Notes: a model not told the origin generated them from the sequence alone. 64,000 nt of DNA from Methylomarinum sp. Ch1-1 (GCF_030717995.2 NZ_CP157742.1:1-64000); one strand, 5' to 3'; counted from the first letter of the stretch, positions 50,397 through 58,200 are shown. A program made the numbers and translations.

Positions 50397-50463
50397 GGGA
50401 ATATAACGACATCAAATAAGTGTTGTCTGACTATACACCCGATTCAATGCTAAAACAACGACA

Positions 50464-50850
50464 AATAAACCGCCATGTCGTCATGTAACGATCAATTTGT
50501 CGTTGTATGAGATCAATCTGTCGTCATATCCAAAGAACCAACGATCAATTTGTCGTCATATCGGCGCTGCAGGCCTTTAAAATCAAGGGTTCACTAGCAA
50601 ATCCAAGATTTATAGAGCGCTCAACGATCAATTTGTCGTCATATGAGATCAATTTGTCGTCATGTAACGATCAATCTGTCGTTGTTAAACGATCAATTTG
50701 TCGTCATATAGAGATCAATTTGTCGTCATATCGGCGCTGCAGGCCTTGATTTTACTGACCAAAAACGCCCTTAAAATATATTAAAAAAGGAAAAAACAAA
50801 AAAGGGAAAGGGAGGAATTTTTGATTAACGATCAATTTGTCGTCATATTG
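50464..50850. other. Iteron-type replication origin
   Basis: Nine copies of GATCAATTTGTCGTCATAT (with small variants) start at 50490, 50511, 50543, 50626, 50647, 50669, 50691, 50713 and 50830. The core runs are spaced 21-22 bp, i.e. on one helix face. Two copies are followed by the same TCGGCGCTGCAGGCCTT tail (50560 and 50730 regions). An AT-rich stretch at 50757-50810 could be the unwinding element. It lies immediately upstream of the Rep gene. Confidence 0.88.
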
Positions 50851-50854
50851 CCCG

Positions 50855-51055
50855 TCAAAGCTCCTCCTCGTCGACCTCCAGATCGCCCAAATCAGGGATC
50901 ACTTTTTGCATCCGTTCCGGCCAATCGGCCCTTTCTTTTACAGTCAGGTAGATCCTGATTTCCTCCGGGCTCAAGTTCAGCCGCTGAAATTCGGCGGTTC
51001 CGACAACGGCCAGCCGGGAGGAAATGATCGATGGAACTAGACTACTTTGCTTCAT
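50855..51055 (-). CDS. Hypothetical small acidic protein downstream of kfrA
   Basis: 66 residues from ATG 51055, which lies inside the end of the kfrA-like gene (14 bp overlap, probably translational coupling). The sequence includes LVPSIISSRLAVVGTAEFQR and ends in an acidic tail. It has no recognised domain. It sits between kfrA and the origin and may be a copy-number or maintenance accessory, which is a guess from position only. Confidence 0.55.
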   Translation of the reverse strand: MKQSSLVPSIISSRLAVVGTAEFQRLNLSPEEIRIYLTVKERADWPERMQKVIPDLGDLEVDEEEL

Positions 51056-51995
51056 CTGACTTCTTTCTCGACGCACCCAGCGATTGATAAACCTCCAGCC
51101 GGCCTTCCAGGTTCGCGACTTGTTTTTCGGCCTGAGAAGCGATTTTCTTGGCCTCTTTCAGCTCATCCCTGGCCGCTTTCAGGTCAGTTAGCGTGGATTC
51201 ATAGCGAACGCCCAGCTTCTCCAGTTCAACTGCGCAGGCGGAAAGCTCGGAAGCCTTGCTTTTGATGTCCGATTTCAGTTTGTCGTTGGCGTTGACGGTG
51301 GTATCCAAGGAAGTTTGCAGCTTGTGGACCTGCATGTCCAGCGACTTGATTTCGGCGTCCTTCCTTTTCAACTCAATGGCATGACTGTCCTGAAGTGCTT
51401 TCCGTTCCGCCTCGGCCGCTTTGTCGCGTTTTTCCAGTTCGGCGATTCGTTCTTTTAGCGCCTCGACTTCACTTTGAAGCTGTTCGTTGTCTTTGCTTAA
51501 ACCGACGTTGACCTTCCCAGCATCAATCAGGTCGCTGACCGTTTGATTGTGCTCCCGGATTTTTTCATCCAGCTGGGCATTGATGTCGCCCAGATGCTCC
51601 TCCAGACGCTCGATTTTCATCGACTGGGCTTCGGAAAAGGCAAAAGCTTCCTCGACCCTGGCCTGATTGTCTTTTTCCGCCTGTTTCAATGCCTCCCGCT
51701 GGACATCCAGCTCTGCATCCGCAATGCCTTTGGCGATGTTCCAGATTTTTTTCAGCAGATCCTCGCCGTCCTTGGAAAGCTCTTCCGGCAGCTGAATAAC
51801 GGCCGGCAGCGACTCGATGTCCAAGGCCTGGGCCTCTCCGGTCATCTTCCAGGTGTTTAGGTACTTGGTGATCGTCGTCAGGCTGCCCCGGCCCAGCTTG
51901 TCCAGCAGCTTGACCGCGGTGGGGCTTTCGCCCTGGGCGGCGATGTCGGCGCAGGCGGCGTGTACTTCTTCTTCGGTCAGTCGGGGGGCAGCCAT
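51042..51995 (-). CDS. kfrA: KfrA-like DNA-binding coiled-coil protein
   Basis: A 317-residue protein. The N-terminal ~65 residues (RLTEEEVHAACADIAAQGES, VKLLDKLGRGSLTTITKYLN) match the KfrA DNA-binding domain. Residues about 90-300 form one long alpha-helical coiled coil (heptads such as LEEHLGDINAQLDEKIREHN). KfrA proteins of IncP and related plasmids bind their own promoter and support stable inheritance. The gene is intact, between the nuclease gene and the origin. Confidence 0.88.
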   Translation of the reverse strand: MAAPRLTEEEVHAACADIAAQGESPTAVKLLDKLGRGSLTTITKYLNTWKMTGEAQALDIESLPAVIQLPEELSKDGEDLLKKIWNIAKGIADAELDVQREALKQAEKDNQARVEEAFAFSEAQSMKIERLEEHLGDINAQLDEKIREHNQTVSDLIDAGKVNVGLSKDNEQLQSEVEALKERIAELEKRDKAAEAERKALQDSHAIELKRKDAEIKSLDMQVHKLQTSLDTTVNANDKLKSDIKSKASELSACAVELEKLGVRYESTLTDLKAARDELKEAKKIASQAEKQVANLEGRLEVYQSLGASRKKSDEAK

Positions 51996-52133
51996 GGTGT
52001 GCTCCTGATAGGGTTGGGTTAGATAACAGTATAGCAGCTTATTACAGTTTGTAAAGTGTAAATATGATAATTACATAATTATGATAATTATCATTTAAAA
52101 TTACACCTTGCTTTCACCCCCTTCTTCTCAATA
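51996..52133. promoter_or_regulatory. kfrA upstream region
   Basis: AT-rich, with AATTATGATAATTATCATTTAA forming an inverted repeat (ATGATAATTATCAT, 52081-52094). It is a likely promoter and operator for the kfrA-like gene, since KfrA proteins repress themselves. The assignment is inferred. Confidence 0.4.
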
Positions 52134-52997
52134 TCAACCTTTGTTGCAGCCCCTTGGGATCATCCAGGACCTGGACGGCCTGTCGTGCTTGGCGTAGTCC
52201 GCCACCGGGATAGTCTCGCCGGTGGCCCGCTCGATTTCGTCGACGCTGACCAGGTAGCGATCCAGCTGGCCGCGCTTCGCCTCTTGTGAATTCGGCATGA
52301 TCCAGGCAATCGCCCGCTCGTTCTGGCCGCCGCCGCGGACGATTACTTTCCAGAACGCTGCCGGGGTCCTCACGCCGTGCGATTGGATGAAATAGTCGTC
52401 GGCGGGATTGTCGCCCCAGATCACGCCGCCGATCACCAGCAGCTCGTCGATGTCTCGGTAGCACTCGACAATCTCTTCCGTCATCAACCAGGCGCCCCGG
52501 TTCATGTTCGCGGCCTGCGGCAGGATGTTGGTCATCGTGTTGCTCTGCTTGATCGCGGTCTTGGAGTGGTCGAGGTGGTTGGCCGGCACCAGGTGGCCAC
52601 GGTCATAGCGTTTTCCGTAAGCCCTAGCGCTGGTTTGCTGGCACTCGACCGGAACGGATGGGTCCAGGAAAAACCGGCTGCTGCGCTTATGGCTGCCGGC
52701 GTCATGCTGGGCGTTATAGCGAAACTTCACCGCCCCCTTTTTTTCGCAATCGAGCCAGATCGTAAAGCCTTCGTAGTCCAGGCGGAGCAGTCTGTTTGAT
52801 TGGGAAATAGATGCTTGCCGGGGGAGCGGATTTGATGCCGCCACCCTTTTCAAGTGCACTGCTTTTTTCGGTTTGTGGCAATGATAGTCGCCGGTTTTGC
52901 GGTTGGTATGACAGCCTTCGGCGTTGGTGCCGCCGGAATGGGCGTAGATTGCTAAAGATGTAAACAGTAGAAATACAAACCATAAACAACGATACAT
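52134..52997 (-). CDS. Secreted DNA/RNA non-specific endonuclease with YHYH-like head
   Basis: I start it at ATG 52997, which has AGGAGGAG six bases upstream (287 residues). It has a signal peptide (MYRCLWFVFLLFTSLAIYA), then GCHTNRKTGDYHCHKP, a small Cys/His metal-binding head seen on secreted nucleases. The NUC1 domain follows with catalytic His in YDRGHLVPANHLD and metal-binding Asn in NILPQAANMN. It probably acts in the periplasm or outside. Plasmids sometimes carry such nucleases near maintenance genes; the role here is unknown. Confidence 0.87.
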   Translation of the reverse strand: MYRCLWFVFLLFTSLAIYAHSGGTNAEGCHTNRKTGDYHCHKPKKAVHLKRVAASNPLPRQASISQSNRLLRLDYEGFTIWLDCEKKGAVKFRYNAQHDAGSHKRSSRFFLDPSVPVECQQTSARAYGKRYDRGHLVPANHLDHSKTAIKQSNTMTNILPQAANMNRGAWLMTEEIVECYRDIDELLVIGGVIWGDNPADDYFIQSHGVRTPAAFWKVIVRGGGQNERAIAWIMPNSQEAKRGQLDRYLVSVDEIERATGETIPVADYAKHDRPSRSWMIPRGCNKG

Positions 52998-53237
52998 AAC
53001 TCCTCCTTTTTGAGCAAAAAAGGCTGACTGTATCACTGATTAAAAAAGGTGCCTAAATCATCAGCCTATTCAATTTTAAGCCTTGCGGCGGTCAGGGGCA
53101 GGTAAGAGCGAATTGGGCGTAGCTGGATGGTTTCTGTTCGGCAGGGCAAAGGTCGAGGCGTTGTAGGGTGCGCTGCCTTTTGGCGCTGACGCGGTTTGTT
53201 GTCGGTTTGCCGATGGGAAGCGGTAAAGAAAAATTCC

Positions 53238-53262
53238 AAAAAAAATGCGGCTAAGGAGCCGC
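53238..53262 (-). terminator. Rho-independent terminator of the ParA operon
   Basis: On the minus strand GCGGCTCCTTAGCCGC forms a perfect six-base-pair stem, followed by AT and eight T. It is 82 bp after the stop of the ChaN-like gene. Confidence 0.8.
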
Positions 53263-53343
53263 ACGCGGAGAAGGGTATTTGACCTTAACCGTAACAACGG
53301 GTGAGTTATATCCTAGTCTCCGTTCTGGATTTGCGGAATGTGG

Positions 53344-54117
53344 CTAATTGCCGCGCGGCCGTTTGTCGCATTCCCAGGCGATGATTCCATCGACCACGCC
53401 TCTCGCCGTTTGATAGTCGAAGGCGTTGAGTAATGAAATCAGATGTTGGTTCAGCAGCCCCAATGCTTCCGGCGAATCAGGCTCAATAAATCGGGCTTGG
53501 CTTGCGCAATCTCCCGCCCATAGTTGCGAATAGGACCTGACGTTTTCGCCCTCTGACGCCAGAATTTCTGCCGCATACGGTGAATATTCAACCATCGCCG
53601 GGTCCCAGTTCACCCGTTTCAGCGTATGCAGATTGCCGAGTAAAACCAATATAGGTGTCTCCCCTGCCCGCTTCGCCAGCTGCATCGCCATCCATTCGTC
53701 ACGCCGCATCTTGTTACCAAATCCAGCGTCGATGGCGACCAGACTCAGGCAGGCACCGGCATTGCGCAGCGCCGCCAAGCTGTCGAGCATGTCCCGGTAA
53801 GCTTGATGATCGATCGCCGGCGCAATGTCGATATCGGCTGCCGTCACACCGTCTCGCCCGATCTTCTCGATCGTGTCCTGCTGATTGCTGGCGATCTCCA
53901 GCGCGACGGTCAGGCAGTCGCCCTGCTTCAAATGTTCATTGATCATCGAGCGAAACAGCCTAACCGATTCCGGGCGCTGATGGGATTCGCCGATGAAAGT
54001 GATGCTGTTCGGTTCAGGATTAAGATGGCCGTGAATTTGGCCGAGATCCCCCGCCATCGACATAACGGGGATCAGGAGTAATATGATATGGTATGATATG
54101 ATATTATTCCATATCAT
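53344..54117 (-). CDS. ChaN/EreA-superfamily secreted protein
   Basis: A 257-residue protein. FIGESHQRPESVRLFRSMIN carries the Gly-Glu-x-His motif of the ChaN/TIKI/EreA superfamily, with LVLLGNLHTLKRVNWDP supplying the second His motif. The N-terminal hydrophobic signal (IISYHIILLLIPVMSMA) is encoded by the pentamer repeat block 54081-54124, and the ATG lies in that block. The gene is last in the ParA operon, followed by a terminator. Members bind haem or metal or act as peptidase/esterase-like enzymes; no function is proven. Confidence 0.75.
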   Translation of the reverse strand: MIWNNIISYHIILLLIPVMSMAGDLGQIHGHLNPEPNSITFIGESHQRPESVRLFRSMINEHLKQGDCLTVALEIASNQQDTIEKIGRDGVTAADIDIAPAIDHQAYRDMLDSLAALRNAGACLSLVAIDAGFGNKMRRDEWMAMQLAKRAGETPILVLLGNLHTLKRVNWDPAMVEYSPYAAEILASEGENVRSYSQLWAGDCASQARFIEPDSPEALGLLNQHLISLLNAFDYQTARGVVDGIIAWECDKRPRGN

Positions 54118-54124
54118 ATCATTT
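54081..54124. repeat. Pentamer repeat block A
   Basis: In 5 bp register: ATATG ATATG GTATG ATATG ATATT ATTCC ATATC ATATC ATTT. The left part is the reverse complement of the right, giving a palindrome ATATGATATGG/CCATATCATAT. It lies between the parG-like gene and the ChaN-like gene. Confidence 0.85.
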
Positions 54125-54415
54125 AGTCAGCTCCTTGATTTTCTTGTCGATTTCTTTCTCGACAGCGGCTAGGCAAAACTTCTGCATGCTGTCCGGCGTG
54201 TGCTCGGCGATGTATTTCAGTTTCAGCAAATAAGGTTCGGACAGTCTCAGGTTATAGACCTTGATGATGTCCTCGCGCACGCTTTCCGCTTCCCATGGAT
54301 AAGCGGCATTGCGTTTCGGTTTGGCCTTCGGCGTCGTTTTCTCTTCGGCGCCGGTTAAAAAATTATCCAGGTCTGACGTCTTTTTAGTCGGGGGTCTGCT
54401 TTTCAATTCACTCAT
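54119..54415 (-). CDS. ParG/omega-like ribbon-helix-helix partition partner
   Basis: 98 residues from ATG 54415, which overlaps the parA stop by 8 bp (ATGAGTGA). The first ~45 residues are charged and probably disordered. The C-terminal part [20 protein letters not shown] followed by [18 protein letters not shown] has the strand-helix-helix pattern of a ribbon-helix-helix. Small centromere-binding proteins encoded directly after a short ParA define type Ib partition systems. Its likely targets are the pentamer blocks. A longer upstream start exists but would begin inside parA. Confidence 0.72.
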   Translation of the reverse strand: MSELKSRPPTKKTSDLDNFLTGAEEKTTPKAKPKRNAAYPWEAESVREDIIKVYNLRLSEPYLLKLKYIAEHTPDSMQKFCLAAVEKEIDKKIKELTK

Positions 54416-55055
54416 CGGCAAATACCTCGTTGTACAGTGTTTCCATCTCACTAACCGCTTTCGGGTCCTTGGGCTTCAATTCGACTACAGCCTGGCCGTC
54501 TTTGGCCGCTTTTCGATACGCGATGCGGTCGCGGATGATGACGTCGGCCAGTTCGAGATTGTCGAAATCATCCAATAGTTTTCCGGTGTCGTCGGATTCA
54601 TGAACGGACGGGTTGGTCGAAGAACGGCTGATCACGACGGTGGCTTGCAGGTCCGGGTTGAAGCCCTTGGCTGTCTCAACCAGCGTATCCATCTGGTCGA
54701 GTGTCCAGATGTCGAATTGCGACGGCTGGATGGGGATATAGGCTCTTTCGGCGGCCACTAACGCCGACCTGAGTTCGATCGAGTCGCGTCCGCCGGCGTC
54801 GATGATGATGTCCTGGTAGCGCGTCGCGAGATCCTTGACTTCCGCCGCCAGGCCTTTGCCGAATTTCTGCACGCAAGCCACCCGCGGAGTGATGTTCTCC
54901 TCGTCCCGACTCTGCGCCCAATAATTCGCGCTGCCCTGCGGGTCGGTATCGATCAACAGAACGTCGCGTCCGGTCAAGGCGCGCATTGCAGCCAGGTTCG
55001 TCGCCAGCGTGGTTTTGCCGGTGCCGCCCTTCTCGCCGCCAATTAAAATAATCAT
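54408..55055 (-). CDS. parA: ParA-family partition ATPase (type Ib)
   Basis: A 215-residue protein. The deviant Walker A is [19 protein letters not shown], Walker A' is [15 protein letters not shown] and Walker B is [18 protein letters not shown]. It lacks an N-terminal helix-turn-helix, which places it in the short type Ib group where a separate small protein binds the centromere. The ATG overlaps pentamer block B. It moves plasmid copies apart on the nucleoid together with the downstream gene product. Confidence 0.92.
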   Translation of the reverse strand: MIILIGGEKGGTGKTTLATNLAAMRALTGRDVLLIDTDPQGSANYWAQSRDEENITPRVACVQKFGKGLAAEVKDLATRYQDIIIDAGGRDSIELRSALVAAERAYIPIQPSQFDIWTLDQMDTLVETAKGFNPDLQATVVISRSSTNPSVHESDDTGKLLDDFDNLELADVIIRDRIAYRKAAKDGQAVVELKPKDPKAVSEMETLYNEVFADE

Positions 55056-55113
55056 ATTATATCATCCTATATCATATCGTATGGTATGAAATCATATCAT
55101 ATCATATCATACT
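55053..55113. repeat. Pentamer repeat block B
   Basis: In register: ATATT ATATC ATCCT ATATC ATATC GTATG GTATG AAATC ATATC ATATC ATATC ATACT. Twelve units run between the 179-residue gene and parA, reaching the parA start codon. Confidence 0.88.
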
Positions 55114-55117
55114 GTTT

Positions 55118-55657
55118 TTAATCTCGATCATCAGGCAGTGTCAATCCGCCCCGCTCCATGAGTCGTGCTTTTTTGAGCATCGAATGGGCTGTCGGGTAAG
55201 TCTTGTAAAGCTCGCCTATCGTCCGGTAATAAGCGATGGTGTCGAACGGTTTTTCGGCTTGCTCGACGGTGGCCCGGGCGAGCAGTCGCCTGAAATCGGG
55301 GGAGGCGGTGACAATGCGGATGCCCTGGATGATCGAGGTAGCCGAATCGACCAGCAGCAAATGAAAGGGCAGGTAGCTTGAATTGTCTTCTATGGCTTCG
55401 TCGCCGGCCAGATGAATGGTGAAGGCCAGGTCGGACCAATCCAGGAAGCCGTCGATCTTGAACAGGAAGAACAAGACGTCATGTTCGTACGCAAGACCGA
55501 AAGAGGTGGAGCCGTTCAGGAACGCGGCGATTTGCTTTTCGGTCAGCGAAAAGTTGAAGGTCAGCAAGGGGCTGCCGCTGGCCAGCATGATGCTCATGCC
55601 TTCGGCCGGCATATCGTGATCGAACCTCTGACCGACTCCTAAGCGTAGTAAATCCAT
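55118..55657 (-). CDS. Unknown protein of the ParA operon (179 aa)
   Basis: No family is recognised. The protein is mixed alpha/beta with FNFSLTEKQIAAFLNGSTSF and YEHDVLFFLFKIDGFLDWSD, followed by VDSATSIIQGIRIVTASPDF, and a helical C-terminus with AHSMLKKARLMERGGLTLP. There is no signal peptide. Both ends of the gene touch pentamer blocks (B downstream, C upstream). Because of that placement it is probably co-regulated with parA. It could be a host-interaction or maintenance factor, but this is only inferred from context. Confidence 0.7.
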   Translation of the reverse strand: MDLLRLGVGQRFDHDMPAEGMSIMLASGSPLLTFNFSLTEKQIAAFLNGSTSFGLAYEHDVLFFLFKIDGFLDWSDLAFTIHLAGDEAIEDNSSYLPFHLLLVDSATSIIQGIRIVTASPDFRRLLARATVEQAEKPFDTIAYYRTIGELYKTYPTAHSMLKKARLMERGGLTLPDDRD

Positions 55658-55670
55658 GTCAGCGTCTTTA

Positions 55671-55725
55671 GTATGATATGGTATGAAATGATATCATATC
55701 ATATCATACCATATCATATCATACT
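55671..55725. repeat. Pentamer repeat block C
   Basis: In register: GTATG ATATG GTATG AAATG ATATC ATATC ATATC ATACC ATATC ATATC ATACT, eleven units. The orientation inverts after the fourth unit. It lies between the two unknown genes. Confidence 0.88.
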
Positions 55726-56269
55726 ACTTTTTAGCCGCCGTGCTGTACAGATTGCTGAACAAGCGGATCACTACAAAGATCATGGTTTGGGTGATCTTGA
55801 TCGCCGGAACCCGGCTTGGGCTTTCGGAGGCGAAATCATCGATGGCGTCGTTCATGAATTTCACCAGTCCCGTCTGGGTCACTTCATCGGCCGCGCGCTG
55901 CGAGAAACGCTCCTGCAATTTGGCCCGCATCTTCGGGTCCATTGTTTTTTCGGCGATCAGCGATTGCAACTCGGCGTCGAGCAGGGCGGCCTGTTTTTCC
56001 ATCCACTCCCCGCTAAGCTCGTTTTGCTTGGGCGTTTCCCCGAAAGCGTGTTGGAAAACGCAGATGACGTCGAAGCATAAGTCCATGAACAGATAGGCCA
56101 TGTCCTGATCTTGTTCGGCGACGAAGTTCGGAAAGATGGCGAAGATCGCTTGCGCCAATGCCGGCTGGTCAATCTGGAATTGGTCCAGGATCGATTTGCC
56201 GGTTTCTTCGTCGACGCTTTTGGCGTATTCCAAAGCCTTGTAGAGTTCGGGGGTGCTGAGTTCGTGCAT
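55724..56269 (-). CDS. Unknown protein of the ParA operon (181 aa)
   Basis: Mostly helical and acidic: ELYKALEYAKSVDEETGKSI and MAYLFMDLCFDVICVFQHAF, then MDPKMRAKLQERFSQRAADE. The C-terminus is hydrophobic (ITQTMIFVVIRLFSNLYS), possibly an amphipathic or membrane-touching helix. It is first gene of the operon, with block D just upstream of its ATG and block C at its stop. I do not recognise a family. Confidence 0.7.
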   Translation of the reverse strand: MHELSTPELYKALEYAKSVDEETGKSILDQFQIDQPALAQAIFAIFPNFVAEQDQDMAYLFMDLCFDVICVFQHAFGETPKQNELSGEWMEKQAALLDAELQSLIAEKTMDPKMRAKLQERFSQRAADEVTQTGLVKFMNDAIDDFASESPSRVPAIKITQTMIFVVIRLFSNLYSTAAKK

Positions 56270-56279
56270 GGTCTTGTTG

Positions 56280-56324
56280 GTATGATATGATATTATTTCA
56301 TATCATACTATATCATTTCATATT
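56280..56324. repeat. Pentamer repeat block D (operon promoter side)
   Basis: In register after the first bases: TATG ATATG ATATT ATTTC ATATC ATACT ATATC ATTTC ATATT. It lies 10-55 bp upstream of the first gene's ATG, where the operon promoter should be, so binding here would repress or organise transcription. Confidence 0.82.
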
Positions 56325-56388
56325 ACGGTATTGCTGGGAGGCGAATCCCGACGCCTCAATGCCAGTCCGGCCGGGGTGGGAGCATTGG

Positions 56389-56409
56389 GCTGTATAAAAA
56401 TTATACAGC
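56389..56409. promoter_or_regulatory. 21 bp palindrome
   Basis: GCTGTATAA-AAA-TTATACAGC, perfect 9 bp arms. It is a probable operator upstream of the ParA operon or the origin-like region. Confidence 0.5.
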
Positions 56410-56455
56410 TCGAAATTGTCATTTAAATTCAAATAAATAGCGCGTTTTTAACGGG

Positions 56456-56464
56456 TTATCCACA
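56456..56464 (+). promoter_or_regulatory. DnaA box
   Basis: TTATCCACA is an exact consensus DnaA site. It lies in a non-coding region with an AT palindrome ATAATAATTATTATT (56621-56635), so a second origin or a regulatory site is possible. Confidence 0.5.
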
Positions 56465-56851
56465 GGTTTATGCGCAGAAATTGTGAAGAACTGTGTGTTT
56501 ATTCACCGGCGGCCAAAATCATCCACACCGAACTAACAGTTTATCGTTAGCCGTTCGAACAGGGCGCAAGCCTTGTGGTTGCTGACGTTGCTCTATCTGC
56601 CCACAGAAAACCGGTCCTCTAATAATAATTATTATTGCTGTGGACGACGACAGCGGCACGGCAAAGCCCTTGTGAGGAAAGGCTGGAAACAGACAGCGCT
56701 CCGGCTGGCAACAGGCATTGAAAAAGACTAATTCCGGGGCTTTGGCGGGCGGGGGAGGCGGCGGACATCAAATAACCGGCGCCGCAGGCAGAGGCATCGC
56801 TGGGATTGCGCAGCGCAGGGAGAGCGATGATTGGCGGTCGATAGCAATAAG

Positions 56852-56888
56852 GCCAGCCAAAACTTCCACCGTGGGAGTTTTGGCTGGC
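56852..56888. ncRNA. Strong 18 bp-stem hairpin
   Basis: GCCAGCCAAAACTTCCAC and GTGGGAGTTTTGGCTGGC pair over 18 positions (one G-U) around a single-base loop. There is no T-run after it on either strand, so it is not a standard terminator. It may be a structured RNA, a replication/cruciform element or a processing site. Confidence 0.5.
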
Positions 56889-56974
56889 GTATAACGAATC
56901 ACAGCCGTTAGATCAATGGATACATGCTTGAGGGCAAGGACGCCCGAGCCGGGGATGGCAGGATGCGCAGAATA

Positions 56975-57168
56975 GCAAGGCTTCGGCTGCAATCAAGTAG
57001 ATTAGATGCGCTGGCGGTTGGGCGGCGAGAACATGGATGGTTTCGCCGTGCAGCCAGGGAGGGCAATGCCCGATGCGCTGAATAACCACTGAGGCGAGCA
57101 ATTCGGGAGGGCATAGGGCAAAACAAGGAAGTTTTGCGGTTGCCCGGACGAGTTGCGGAGGAAGCGCG
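56975..57168. repeat. CRISPR-flanking direct repeat, left copy (~195 bp)
   Basis: It contains GCTGGCGGTTGGGCGGCGAG, GTTTCGCCGTGCAGCCAGGG, GAGGCGAGCAATTCGGGAGG and TGCCCGGACGAGTTGCGGAG in this order and spacing. The same blocks recur at 58291-58488 beyond the CRISPR array. A small stem CAAAAC/GTTTTG here is CAATAC/GTATTG in the other copy, a compensatory change. Possibly a structured non-coding RNA. Confidence 0.65.
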
Positions 57169-57214
57169 CTAACGTCAGATTAGAGCGCTCGGCAGAAAGT
57201 CGAGTTTCTGTGCC

Positions 57215-58089
57215 GTCTTAATTCCTTCTTCATAAGGTCTGGTGTTCGAACGTCAAGCGGGCAACCTATTTGCTCGAGTTAGATTGTGTCTTAATCCCTT
57301 CTTCATAAGGTCTGGTGTTCGAACGCATATTTTGCAAACGTTGGGCACGGACTGGGGTCTTAATCCCTTCTTCATAAGGTCTGGTGTTCGAACGTCTCAA
57401 GGGCGGCAGCCAGACTTGGATACTCGTCTTAATCCCTTCTTCATAAGGTCTGGTGTTCGAACACGGCGGGCCGAAGGATTGGCCGCAATCGCTAGGTCTT
57501 AATCCCTTCTTCATAAGGTCTGGTGTTCGAACTACCGGGATTTGACAATATGACCGTCCACTTTGTCTTAATCCCTTCTTCATAAGGTCTGGTGTTCGAA
57601 CTTTGAGGAAAATATTATGAGCTTACTATGCCCAGGTCTTAATCCCTTCTTCATAAGGTCTGGTGTTCGAACACCTTAATAAGGTAGAGCTGTATGTTCA
57701 GTATAGCGTCTTAATCCCTTCTTCATAAGGTCTGGTGTTCGAACGTCCTTTATGTAGAGAATGTTCCAAAGAATTGGTCTTAATCCCTTCTTCATAAGGT
57801 CTGGTGTTCGAACTCACAGGTTCCTGTATAATGGAAACCCAGTTAGGTCTTAATCCCTTCTTCATAAGGTCTGGTGTTCGAACATTACAGGCTAATCTAA
57901 ACTGATGAAAGAGTCTTAATCCCTTCTTCATAAGGTCTGGTGTTCGAACTTGGCAGAATCATGGATTCAGACTCAGTTAAACTGTCTTAATCCCTTCTTC
58001 ATAAGGTCTGGTGTTCGAACTTAACAAAGAAGAAGATTAGAGGCATGTCTAGGTCTTAATCCCTTCTTCATAAGGTCTGGTGTTCGAAC
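57215..58089 (-). CRISPR. CRISPR array, 13 repeats and 12 spacers
   Basis: The 37 bp repeat on the plus strand starts GTCTTAATCCCTTCTTCATA and ends TCTGGTGTTCGAAC; reversed it starts GTTCGAACACCAGA and ends GGGATTAAGAC. Spacers are 29-36 bp, mostly 32-34, all different. The first repeat (57215) has a C to T change, marking the old distal end. The AT-rich flank at 58090-58200 is therefore the likely leader, with transcription on the minus strand. CCTT...AAGG in the repeat can form a small stem. No cas gene is in the window. Confidence 0.96.
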
Positions 58090-58200
58090 TGCTCGAATCT
58101 ATAAACAATTTAATATCAATGGCTTGCAAAGGTGGTTGTCAGGAATTTTCAATTCTGAAAAGTTAGCGTATTGCATAGTCGCCAATGTTACATTTTCGAG
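58090..58200 (-). promoter_or_regulatory. Putative CRISPR leader
   Basis: AT-rich sequence directly right of the last perfect repeat (AATCTATAAACAATTTAATA). It is assigned as leader because the degenerate repeat is at the other end of the array. Confidence 0.5.

Larger units (their letters stand above)
56330..56851. other. Non-coding region left of the CRISPR locus
   Basis: About 520 bp without a credible gene. It contains the palindrome 56389-56409, the DnaA box 56456-56464 and an AT-rich palindrome near 56621. Confidence 0.5.

Noticed and set aside
55673-56080. Plus-strand frame beginning MIWYEMISYHIIPYH
   Set aside because: Its start is the pentamer repeat read as codons and the rest is antisense to the 181-residue gene.
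54081-56324. Omega-type heptad repeats (7 bp)
   Set aside because: I first read the blocks as heptads, but writing them out shows a strict 5 bp register, so they are not classical WATCACW heptads.
56852-56888. Intrinsic terminator
   Set aside because: The stem is strong but neither strand has a following T-run.
57242-57502. Open frames on both strands with repeated LNPFFIRSGVRT or NTRPYEEGIKT
   Set aside because: They are translations of the CRISPR repeats and spacers, not proteins.
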